11,999 nt of DNA, from the NCBI GenBank assembly GCA_945952425.1, contig CAMFIX010000046.1:1-11999 (forward strand), written 5' to 3'. Source of the DNA: an uncultured Pseudorhodobacter sp. Its GTDB lineage: Bacteria; Pseudomonadota; Alphaproteobacteria; Rhodobacterales; Rhodobacteraceae. The notes beneath the pieces are model-generated. The model searched no databases and was not told the origin of the DNA. It saw only the letters and a list, made by a program, of their open reading frames with translations. How positions within the stretch are numbered: the first letter of the stretch is position 1; each line of letters opens with the position of its first letter. This document shows positions 5,168-11,538 of the stretch, piece after piece. A program made the position numbers and the translations under genes.

Positions 5168-7338
5168 GGGCGCAGCCTCAGCGCGTTGAGGGAAACCGAA
5201 ATCGAAGAGAGCGACATGGCGAGCGCCGCCGCAAGGGGCGTCGCGGCACCGACCAGCGCGAGGGGCACGGCCACGACGTTATAGGCGGCCGAGATGCCGA
5301 AATTCTGCACCATCCGCCGGGCCGCCTGCCGGGCGATGAAGACCGCATCGGCGATGGCCGAAAGGTCGCGGCCCAGAAGCACGATGTCGGATGCCACCCG
5401 CGCCGCATCCAGGGCCTGCGCCGGCGAGATCGAGACATGGGCAGCGGCCAGGGCGCCCGTGTCGTTCAGCCCGTCGCCCACCATCAGCACCTTGTGCCCT
5501 TCGGCGCCAAGCCCTTGGACCAAGGCGGCTTTCTCGGCCGGCAAGGCGCCCGCCACCCAATCCGCGATGCCGATCCGGGCGGCGAAGGCGGCCACCGCCG
5601 CCTCGGTATCGCCCGAGACCAGCCTGACCGCGATGCCTTGGGCCCGCAGCCCCGCGATGGCAGCCTCGGCGCCGGGGCGGATGTGGTCGGTGAAGGCCAC
5701 CGCATGGGTCTGGCCGTTCAGCGACAGGTAGGTCGCGGTCAGCGCCAGGGCTTCGGCCCCCACCCACTCCGCCCGGCCGAGCCGCACGAGGGCGCCGTTC
5801 AGCCGCCCCTCGACGCCGTAACCCGGCACTTCGCGCAAGTCGTCCAGCGGGGTCGTCGGCAGCCTGGCCGCCAGGGCCTGCGCCAGGGGATGGGCCGAGG
5901 CGCGGGCCAGCGCGCCCAGCACCGGCAGGGCCTCGGCGGGCAAGGCCTCCAGCCCCAGGGGTTCGGGCGCGCCCATGGTCAGCGTGCCGGTCTTGTCGAA
6001 AACCACCGTATCGACCTCGGCCAGCCGCTCCAGCGCCGTGCCATTCTTGATGAGAACCCCCTTGCGGAAGAGCTTGCCCGAGGCGGCGGTGATGACGGCG
6101 GGCACCGCCAGCCCCAAGGCGCAGGGGCAGGTGATGATGAGGACGGCGGCAGAGATGTTGATGGCGTAACGGATGTCGCCGCCGGTCTTCCACATCCAGA
6201 AGGCGAAGGCGGAAAAGGACAGCAGATGCACCAGGGGCGAGTAAAGCCGCGAGGCGCGGTCGGCCAGGGTGGTATACCGCGTCTTGGCGCTTTCGGCGAC
6301 GGCGACCAGATCGGCCATGCGGTGCAGCGAGGACTCGCGCCCCGCCGCCGTGACCTGCACCGTCAGGGGCCCGGTCAAGTTGACCTCGCCTGCGCTGACC
6401 ACGGTGCCGGGACCGGCGAAGACCGGCAGGCTCTCGCCGGTCAGAAGCCCGCGGTCGATCTCCGACGTGCCCGCGGTCACGACGCCATCCACCGGCATCC
6501 GCCCGCCCGGCCGCACCAGCACCAGATCGCCCACCGCGACCTCGGCAATCGGCAGGACGACCTCTTTCGCGCCGTCCAGCACGATGGCGCGGGGCACTTC
6601 CAAAGCGGCGAGCTCTTCGGCCGCCGAGCGGGCCAAAGCGCGCGAGCGGTGGTCGAGCCAGCGGCCCAGCAGCAGGAAGAAGGACAGCATCACCGCGGCG
6701 TCGAAATAGGCCTTTTCGCCGGAATGCAGGGTCTCGTAAACCGAGATCGACGAGGCCAGGATCAGCGCCAGCGAGATCGGCACATCCATCCCCAGCCGCC
6801 CCTGCCGCAGGCTGGCCCAGGCAGAACGGAAAAACGGCTGGCCGCAGAAGGCGACGGTCGGCAAGGCGATCACGCCCGAGATGAAGTGGAAAAGGTCGCG
6901 CGTCGCATCCTCGGCGCCGGACCAGACCGCGACCGACAGAAGCATGATGTTCATCATGCTGAAGAAGGCGACCCCGATGCGCATCAGAAGCGCGCGGCCC
7001 TGGCGGTCGGTCTCGGTGGAGGACAGAAGCCCCGGGTCCAGCTCATGCGCCTCTTGGCCGACGGCGGCCAGCACGGGGATGAGGTCGGCGGCCACCAGAT
7101 GCGGCTCGGCCTCGACCGTCACGCGGCGCAAGGACAGGTTCACCCGGGCCGAGCGCACGCCGGGAAAGGCCCGCAAGGCACCCTCGACGGCCGAGATCGC
7201 CCCCGCGCCCTCGGCCCCCGGCAAGGACAGCATGATCCGCGCCGCCTGAGCCCGGATCGCCGCCACCCGGTCGGAGGGCGAGACGACCACGCAGGCCGGG
7301 CAGGCCGCAAGCTGGACATGGTCGTCGGTCAGGGCCAT
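5155..7338 (-). CDS. ccoI: Copper-translocating P1B-type ATPase CcoI (cbb3 oxidase assembly)
   Basis: 727 residues. CcoI moves Cu(I) across the inner membrane to supply the CuB site of CcoN. The P-type core is complete: TGES (300-303, actuator), transmembrane CPC (404-406), DKTGT (phosphorylated Asp448), HP (483-484) and GDGLND (621-626). About eight membrane spans fit the P1B layout (roughly 116-140, 149-168, 182-200, 210-226, 366-384, 393-418, 675-697, 700-718). The N-terminus has a CPAC motif (13-16) and an HMA-like fold (about 34-80: FPGVRSARVNLSLRRVTVEA). The HMA metal site, expected as CxxC, reads G-A-G-A at 44-47, so both cysteines are missing. The start ATG is one base after the ccoH stop with GAGGG about seven bases upstream. 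It overlaps ccoS at its 3' end. Confidence 0.95.
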   Translation of the reverse strand: MALTDDHVQLAACPACVVVSPSDRVAAIRAQAARIMLSLPGAEGAGAISAVEGALRAFPGVRSARVNLSLRRVTVEAEPHLVAADLIPVLAAVGQEAHELDPGLLSSTETDRQGRALLMRIGVAFFSMMNIMLLSVAVWSGAEDATRDLFHFISGVIALPTVAFCGQPFFRSAWASLRQGRLGMDVPISLALILASSISVYETLHSGEKAYFDAAVMLSFFLLLGRWLDHRSRALARSAAEELAALEVPRAIVLDGAKEVVLPIAEVAVGDLVLVRPGGRMPVDGVVTAGTSEIDRGLLTGESLPVFAGPGTVVSAGEVNLTGPLTVQVTAAGRESSLHRMADLVAVAESAKTRYTTLADRASRLYSPLVHLLSFSAFAFWMWKTGGDIRYAINISAAVLIITCPCALGLAVPAVITAASGKLFRKGVLIKNGTALERLAEVDTVVFDKTGTLTMGAPEPLGLEALPAEALPVLGALARASAHPLAQALAARLPTTPLDDLREVPGYGVEGRLNGALVRLGRAEWVGAEALALTATYLSLNGQTHAVAFTDHIRPGAEAAIAGLRAQGIAVRLVSGDTEAAVAAFAARIGIADWVAGALPAEKAALVQGLGAEGHKVLMVGDGLNDTGALAAAHVSISPAQALDAARVASDIVLLGRDLSAIADAVFIARQAARRMVQNFGISAAYNVVAVPLALVGAATPLAAALAMSLSSISVSLNALRLRPWRS

Positions 7339-7339
7339 C

Positions 7340-7816
7340 TCAGTCCCTCACATAGAAAAAGCTGCGGGCGGTATAAAGCGTGCCGTCCTGCGCATGGGCG
7401 GTGATCTGCAGCATCCATTTGCCCAGGGCGAGGCTTTCGGCCGAGCTGTAAAAGCCGTCGGCCCCCTGTGTCATGGTCGGATGCAGGTCGTCCTTGGCCT
7501 CGGTCGGACGGCCCACCAGCACATCCAGATCGCGCAAGGTCACCGGGGCGCCCTTGGCATCCGTCCATTCCAGCCGCAGCTGGTCGGCCTTCTGGTCGTA
7601 ATACTGGTGCAGCGTCCAGCCCAGCGCCAGCTGCGCCTTTTTCGCGCGGTCGAAGTTCTGGCTTTCGTCATAGCCCGACTGCACCTCCAGCCCCGGGAAG
7701 GTCGAGATCGCCTTCCAGGCCATGGCGATATTGACCGCGATGACCAGGCCGAAGGCCGCCACGCAAACCGCCAGCATGTGCCAGCCGGTGAAGGGCTTGT
7801 GCATCCGTTCCATCAT
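7340..7816 (-). CDS. ccoH: Cytochrome cbb3 oxidase assembly protein CcoH (FixH)
   Basis: 158 residues, typical of FixH/CcoH. There is a short cytoplasmic N-terminus (MMERMHKPFTGWH), one membrane span (about 14-34) and a periplasmic domain with the family's (S)GYDESQNFDRA motif after the helix and an Ig-like C-terminal part ending YTARSFFYVRD. CcoH is a single-span protein that stays with the assembling cbb3 complex and is needed for stable oxidase. The first ATG overlaps the ccoG stop (ATGA), and AAAGG sits about five bases upstream inside ccoG. The second ATG is the next codon, so the exact start may shift by one residue. It stops one base before the ccoI start. Confidence 0.92.
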   Translation of the reverse strand: MMERMHKPFTGWHMLAVCVAAFGLVIAVNIAMAWKAISTFPGLEVQSGYDESQNFDRAKKAQLALGWTLHQYYDQKADQLRLEWTDAKGAPVTLRDLDVLVGRPTEAKDDLHPTMTQGADGFYSSAESLALGKWMLQITAHAQDGTLYTARSFFYVRD

Positions 7817-9258
7817 TGAACCTTTCCGTGGAAGACGGTGTCCTTGTAGACGCGCTCGGCCTTGGGGATTTCGGCGGCGGGGGGGAGCGTCGGCCCCTCG
7901 GCATCGGTGATCCAGAGCCGGACCGGCAGGCTGTCGGTCGCCGCCGCCAGCGTGCCGGTCTTGGCGGTGATGTAAAGCCGCTGCTCCTTGGTCTCGTTGG
8001 CCTTGACCAGAACGCGGAACTCCTGCGTGCCCTCCAGTGCCAGCGTCACATCGGCGGGGGCGAAGGCGGTGAAGGTGAACCAGCGGTCCTCGCCATGCTT
8101 GTTGCGCAGCCGCAGGTCATAGGTGTTGCGGATCGAGCCGTCCGAGAGCGTCACATACATCGGGTTCCTGACCGGCGAGACCGAGACGTCGAGGTTCGCG
8201 CGCAGGAAAAGCGCCACGATCAGGCCGATGCCGATCCCGGCCCAGAGCGTGGTGTAGACGATGGTCCGCGGCCGCAGCAGGTGCCTCCAGACCGGCTTGT
8301 CCTTCAGGCCCTGGCGCTCCAGGGGCTCGTCGGTCAGGGCAAGGTAGCCGATCAAGCCGCGCGGCTTGCCGATCTTGTCCATCGTCGTGTCGCAGGCGTC
8401 GATGCACAAGCCGCAGGTGATGCAGGCCAGCTGCTGGCCGTTGCGGATGTCGATCCCCATCGGGCAGACGTTCACGCAGGCCATGCAGTCGATGCAATCG
8501 CCGTTGCCCTCGACCGTCTGCTTGCCGCGCGGCTCGCCCCGCCAATGGCGGTAACCGATGGTCAGGGTTTCCTCGTCCATCATCGCGGCCTGGATGCGCG
8601 GCCAGGGGCAGGCATAGATGCAGACCTGCTCGCGGGCGAAACCGCCGAAGAAAAAGGTGGTGGCCGTCAGGATCGCCATGGTCAGATAGGCGATGGGATG
8701 GGCGGTGCCTTGCACCAGGTTCACCGCCAAGGTCGGCGCGTCGGTGAAGTAAAAGACCCAGGCGCCCCCGGTGGCCAGCCCGATCAGCAGCCAAAGCGCC
8801 CATTTCAGCGCGCGTTTCCAGGCCTTCTCCAGGTTCCAGGCCTGGCGGTGCAGGCGGATGCGGGCGTTGCGGTCGCCCTCGACCCAGCGCTCGACCAGGA
8901 TGTAAAGGTCGGTCCAGACCGTCTGCGGGCAGGCATAGCCGCACCACACCCGGCCGGCGGCAGAGGTGAACAGGAAGAGCCCGAGCCCGGCCATGATCAA
9001 AAGCCCCGCGACGAAGTAGAATTCGTGCGGCCAGATCTCGATCATGAAGAAGAAGAACCGGCGGTTGGCCAGGTCGAGCAGAACGGCCTGGTCGGGCATG
9101 GCCGGGCCGCGGTCCCACCTGATCCAGGGCAGCAGGTAATAGACGCCCAGCATGGCGGCCATCAGCCCCCATTTCAGCGAGCGGAACTTGCCTTTGACCC
9201 GGCGCGGAAAGATCGGCTCGCGGGCGGCGTAAAGCTTGGGACTGTCAGAATCTTGCAT
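7813..9258 (-). CDS. ccoG: Polyferredoxin-like cupric reductase CcoG (RdxA/FixG family)
   Basis: 481 residues from the ATG at 9258. Membrane spans lie at about 31-47, 80-98, 148-171, 188-205 and 331-352. C106GYAC110P and C213IYAC217P are conserved pairs at the membrane. Two ferredoxin-type 4Fe-4S motifs follow: C255xxC258xxC261xxxC265P and C279xxC282xxC285xxxC289. The C-terminal 130 residues form the periplasmic Ig-like FixG domain. Work on CcoG assigns it Cu(II)-to-Cu(I) reduction, feeding copper to CcoI. In-frame GTG (9291) and ATG (9267) starts lie upstream. I prefer 9258 because AGGA is eight bases before it, the protein then begins MQDSDSPKLYAAREPIFPRR as in relatives, and the predicted FNR-dependent start falls near 9274-9276. 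It overlaps ccoH by four bases. Confidence 0.93.
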   Translation of the reverse strand: MQDSDSPKLYAAREPIFPRRVKGKFRSLKWGLMAAMLGVYYLLPWIRWDRGPAMPDQAVLLDLANRRFFFFMIEIWPHEFYFVAGLLIMAGLGLFLFTSAAGRVWCGYACPQTVWTDLYILVERWVEGDRNARIRLHRQAWNLEKAWKRALKWALWLLIGLATGGAWVFYFTDAPTLAVNLVQGTAHPIAYLTMAILTATTFFFGGFAREQVCIYACPWPRIQAAMMDEETLTIGYRHWRGEPRGKQTVEGNGDCIDCMACVNVCPMGIDIRNGQQLACITCGLCIDACDTTMDKIGKPRGLIGYLALTDEPLERQGLKDKPVWRHLLRPRTIVYTTLWAGIGIGLIVALFLRANLDVSVSPVRNPMYVTLSDGSIRNTYDLRLRNKHGEDRWFTFTAFAPADVTLALEGTQEFRVLVKANETKEQRLYITAKTGTLAAATDSLPVRLWITDAEGPTLPPAAEIPKAERVYKDTVFHGKVQ

Positions 9259-9280
9259 GGGGTCCATCCTGTTCGCTGCA

Positions 9281-9324
9281 ATCTTCTGCACCGCGGCGCG
9301 GGGGGCGGCCTTGACCTATGTCAA
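9281..9324 (-). promoter_or_regulatory. FNR-dependent promoter of ccoGHIS (FNR box 9311-9324)
   Basis: TTGAC-N4-GTCAA at 9311-9324 is a perfect 5-bp-arm inverted repeat of the FNR/FnrP consensus. Its centre is about 59 bases upstream of the ccoG ATG. A plausible -10 (GAAGAT, 9286 to 9281) follows at roughly class II spacing and would start transcription near 9274-9276, leaving a leader of about 16-18 bases that holds the AGGA ribosome site. It lies downstream of the terminator at 9375-9407, so ccoGHIS seems to have its own oxygen-responsive promoter. Confidence 0.72.
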
Positions 9325-9374
9325 CGGAGGTCGATTTCGCGCACTCGCCTTCCGATTGTGCATCCGGGCGGCCG

Positions 9375-9407
9375 AAATAATCAAGCGGCCCGAGAGGGGC
9401 CGCTTGA
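9375..9407 (-). terminator. Intrinsic terminator of the putative FNR-controlled small transcript
   Basis: A perfect 11-bp inverted repeat with arms at 9381-9391 and 9397-9407 and a five-base loop. On the minus strand it is followed by TTATTT (9380 to 9375). The plus-strand side has no T run, so it works only for leftward transcription. There is no recognisable gene end immediately upstream, which implies a separate short transcript starting in the ccoP-ccoG gap. Confidence 0.68.
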
Positions 9408-9524
9408 GGAGAGTGGTCAGGAATATGCCGGGGCTCCGGACAGGGAGGGAGGGGAAAGACGGCACCGATCCCCCAGGAACCGCGCGAACAGGAGGGGATC
9501 GGTGCCCGCCGGAAGCTCCCCGGC
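9375..9524 (-). ncRNA. Putative FNR-induced structured small RNA between ccoP and ccoG
   Basis: About 150 nt read leftward. The predicted start, 9524, lies 41.5 bp from the centre of the FNR box at 9559-9572, with a -10-like GAATGT at 9536-9531. From that base the RNA can fold as follows: outer stem GCCGGGG (9524-9518) with CCCCGGC (9433-9427); inner uninterrupted 13-bp stem 9506-9494 with 9473-9461, capped by a 20-nt loop; a pyrimidine-rich single strand (9459-9440, containing CCCCUCCCUCCCU); then the terminator hairpin. A local 5' hairpin (GCCGG with CCGGC) can compete with the outer stem. The open frame in this segment that ends just before the terminator has no ATG, GTG or TTG after the predicted start. 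It could instead be a leader/attenuator for ccoG. I do not recognise it as a named RNA family. Confidence 0.5.
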
Positions 9525-9530
9525 AAAGAC

Positions 9531-9605
9531 ACATTCGCCGATTCGGGGGTGATTCTCCTTGATCTGTGTCAAGGAGCGCAAGTTTTCCTGCTTGATCCAG
9601 GTCAA
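9531..9605 (-). promoter_or_regulatory. Tandem FNR boxes and promoter of the putative small RNA
   Basis: Two 14-bp FNR-type sites: TTGAT-CTGT-GTCAA at 9559-9572 and TTGAT-CCAG-GTCAA at 9592-9605 (plus-strand reading). Their centres are 33 bp apart, about three helical turns, so both lie on the same DNA face. For leftward transcription the proximal site is centred at -41.5 of a start at 9524, with GAATGT (9536-9531) as -10: a class II arrangement. The distal site is then at -74.5, a position where FNR/CRP proteins can add activation or modulate it. Rightward transcription from these sites would run straight into the ccoP terminator, so the leftward reading is favoured. Confidence 0.7.
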
Positions 9606-9620
9606 GCCAACCCCTTGGCG

Positions 9621-9652
9621 CAAAAGAAAAAGGGGGCCCGAAGGCCCCCTTT
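9621..9652 (-). terminator. Intrinsic terminator of the ccoNOQP operon
   Basis: A 10-bp perfect stem with arms at 9629-9638 and 9643-9652 and a four-base tetraloop (UUCG on the minus strand). It is followed in the minus direction by a T-rich run (TTTTTCTTTTG, reading through to 9621). It starts about 18 bases after the ccoP stop and cleanly ends ccoNOQP transcription before the tandem FNR boxes. Confidence 0.88.
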
Positions 9653-9669
9653 GTGCTTTGTCGCTGGGC

Positions 9670-10599
9670 TTACTCGCCGCCGCCCAGAGAGTGGACATAG
9701 ACGGCGACCGAGCGGATCTGGTCCTCGGTCAGGCGGGGTGCCACGCCTTGCGCCTGATAGCCCCAGGCCGGCATGACCCCGCCGCGGCCCTCGGCGATCG
9801 TCTGGGTCAGCGTCGCCGCATCGCCGCCGTAAAGCCAGACCGCATCGGTCAGGTTCGGCGCGCCCATGTCGCGGTTGCCCTTGCCGTCGTCGCCATGACA
9901 GGCAGCGCAATTGTCGGCAAAGAGCTTCTGTCCCTCGGTCGCCTGGGCCTCATCCGCCTGCTGGCCCGAAAGCTTGAGGACATAGTTCACCACCTGCCCC
10001 ACCTGCGCATCGGTCAGCTTGGTCGGCGCCATGTCGGCCATCGGGCCCGTGGCCTTGTCGGACCAGGCCGGCATGAAGACGCCGACGTTGCGGGCATCGG
10101 GGTCGGTCGTGTTGCGCACGCCATGCGTCACCGTGGTGTGGATCGCGTCCAGCGTGCCGCCATAGAGCCAGTCGTTGTCCAGGAGGTTCGGATAGCCCTT
10201 GCCCCCCTGCGCGCCCGAGCCGTGGCACTGCGCGCAGTTGTTCATGAAGACGGCATGGCCCGCCTCCATCGCATAGGACTTCAGCGCGTCGTCGCCTTCG
10301 ATGGCATTCAGGTCGGCCGCCACCAGCTTGGCCTTGATGGGCGCGTTCATATCGTCGAAGTGCTTGATCTCGGCGGCGACATCGGCCCGGGTCGAGGCGC
10401 CAAGAACCCCCGGCGTCGCGCCGTGGATCAGGGGCCAGGCCGGAAAGGCGATGGCATAGCCCAGAGCCCAGACGATGGTCAGGTAGAAGATCCACACCCA
10501 CCAGCGCGGCAGGGGGTTGTTCAGCTCTTCGATCCCGTCCCAGGAATGGCCGGTGGTGCCGACCTTGTCCTTGGGGTCTTGCTTGATCGGTTTGGCCAT
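9670..10599 (-). CDS. ccoP: cbb3-type cytochrome c oxidase subunit III, dihaem cytochrome c CcoP
   Basis: 309 residues, the usual size. The N-terminal segment contains NNPLPRWWVW and one membrane span (about 33-53) that anchors the protein. Two periplasmic class I cytochrome c domains follow, with haem-binding motifs CAQCH (122-126) and CAACH (231-235). Likely distal methionine ligands lie in FMPAW (Met176) and VMPAWG (Met276). CcoP accepts electrons from cytochrome c and passes them to CcoO. A strong ribosome site GGAAGGAGG, lying inside the end of ccoQ, precedes the ATG. The gap to the ccoQ stop is three bases. A strong terminator follows. Confidence 0.96.
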   Translation of the reverse strand: MAKPIKQDPKDKVGTTGHSWDGIEELNNPLPRWWVWIFYLTIVWALGYAIAFPAWPLIHGATPGVLGASTRADVAAEIKHFDDMNAPIKAKLVAADLNAIEGDDALKSYAMEAGHAVFMNNCAQCHGSGAQGGKGYPNLLDNDWLYGGTLDAIHTTVTHGVRNTTDPDARNVGVFMPAWSDKATGPMADMAPTKLTDAQVGQVVNYVLKLSGQQADEAQATEGQKLFADNCAACHGDDGKGNRDMGAPNLTDAVWLYGGDAATLTQTIAEGRGGVMPAWGYQAQGVAPRLTEDQIRSVAVYVHSLGGGE

Positions 10600-10602
10600 G
10601 GC

Positions 10603-10788
10603 TCAGGCCTCCTTCCGGTTGTCAGGCCCGGGGTTTTTTTCGTTGCGGAAGATGGAGTTGGCCGCATCGTCATAGCTGGGCTTGGAGCCCGGCCGCATGA
10701 CCCAGACCATGACCGCCACGAAGAAGGCCGTCATCACCACCACCATCCAGCTTTGCGCGAAGGCGTTCATCAGGTCGTAAGTCGTCAT
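10603..10788 (-). CDS. ccoQ: cbb3-type cytochrome c oxidase subunit CcoQ (FixQ)
   Basis: 61 residues: a short N-terminus (MTTYDLMNAFAQSW), one membrane helix (about 15-31) and a soluble tail with RPGSKPSYDDAANSIFRNE, the conserved CcoQ/FixQ pattern. CcoQ is a small, non-catalytic subunit of the cbb3 oxidase. In relatives it stabilises the complex, and in R. sphaeroides it is linked to oxygen signalling through PrrB. The ribosome site AGGGAGG lies five bases before the ATG, in the 12-bp gap after ccoO. The stop is three bases before the ccoP ATG. Confidence 0.94.
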   Translation of the reverse strand: MTTYDLMNAFAQSWMVVVMTAFFVAVMVWVMRPGSKPSYDDAANSIFRNEKNPGPDNRKEA

Positions 10789-10800
10789 GATCGCCTCCCT

Positions 10801-11526
10801 TTACCGGCTTGCCACGGGGGTGAAGGTCGAGAAGTCGACCATCGTGCCCAGCACCTGCAGATAGGCGATCAGGGCGTCCATCTCGGTCAGCTCGGGCTTG
10901 CCGTCGAAATTGGCGACATCGACCTTGCCATAGCGGGCGAGGAGGCCGGAGCTGTCCTTGGTCGGATCGGCCTGGGCCTCGAAATCGGCCTTGGCATTGG
11001 CCATTTCATCCGCCGTATAGGGCACGCCCACGACCTGGTTGGCCCACATCTGCTCGCCGATGTAATCCGCCGTGATCGGCGTCGTCGCCAGGTAGGGGTA
11101 TTTCGGCATGATCGACTCCGGCACCACCGCCTGAGGATTGCTCAGGTGATCGACATGCCAGGCGTCGGAATACTTGCCGCCCACGCGCGCCAGGTCGGGC
11201 CCGGTGCGCTTGGAGCCCCATTGGAACGGGTGGTCATACTTGCTTTCGGCCGCCAGCGAATAGTGGCCATAGCGTTCGACCTCGTCGCGCATCGGGCGGA
11301 TCATCTGGCTGTGGCAGACATAGCAGCCTTCGCGGATGTAGATCTGCCGACCCGCCAGCTCCAGCGGCGTATAGGGCCGCACGCCCTGGACGTCTTCGAT
11401 CGTGTTCTGCAGGTAGAACAGGGGCACGATCTCGACCAGGCCGCCGATGGTGACGACGAGGAACGATAGCACCAGGAGCAGCGTCGCGTTGCGCTCGATG
11501 ATCCCGTGTTTGTCAAGAATGGACAT
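10801..11526 (-). CDS. ccoO: cbb3-type cytochrome c oxidase subunit II, monohaem cytochrome c CcoO
   Basis: 241 residues. One N-terminal membrane anchor (about 13-38, LLLVLSFLVVTIGGLVEIVPLFY) is followed by a periplasmic cytochrome c domain with a single haem site CYVCH (68-72, within the conserved REGCYVCHSQMIRP). The probable axial methionine is Met140 in ESIMPKYPYL. CcoO passes electrons from CcoP to the haems of CcoN. The ATG has GAAGGAGG about six bases upstream. The gap from the ccoN stop is 12 bp. Confidence 0.97.
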   Translation of the reverse strand: MSILDKHGIIERNATLLLVLSFLVVTIGGLVEIVPLFYLQNTIEDVQGVRPYTPLELAGRQIYIREGCYVCHSQMIRPMRDEVERYGHYSLAAESKYDHPFQWGSKRTGPDLARVGGKYSDAWHVDHLSNPQAVVPESIMPKYPYLATTPITADYIGEQMWANQVVGVPYTADEMANAKADFEAQADPTKDSSGLLARYGKVDVANFDGKPELTEMDALIAYLQVLGTMVDFSTFTPVASR

Positions 11527-11538
11527 CTGCGGCCTCCT

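Noticed and set aside
9316..9534. 72-codon minus-strand frame beginning with ATG at 9534.
   Set aside because: Its ATG sits in the predicted -10 element, it reads straight through the terminator hairpin and into the ccoG FNR box, and its Arg/Ser/Pro-rich product looks like an antisense shadow.
9417..9588. Open frame on the minus strand through the tandem-FNR/small-RNA segment, ending just before the 9375-9407 terminator, as a possible small protein.
   Set aside because: Downstream of the predicted start it contains no ATG, GTG or TTG. The nearest in-frame TTG codons lie in or next to the FNR boxes, without a usable ribosome site. The long stems explain the composition better.
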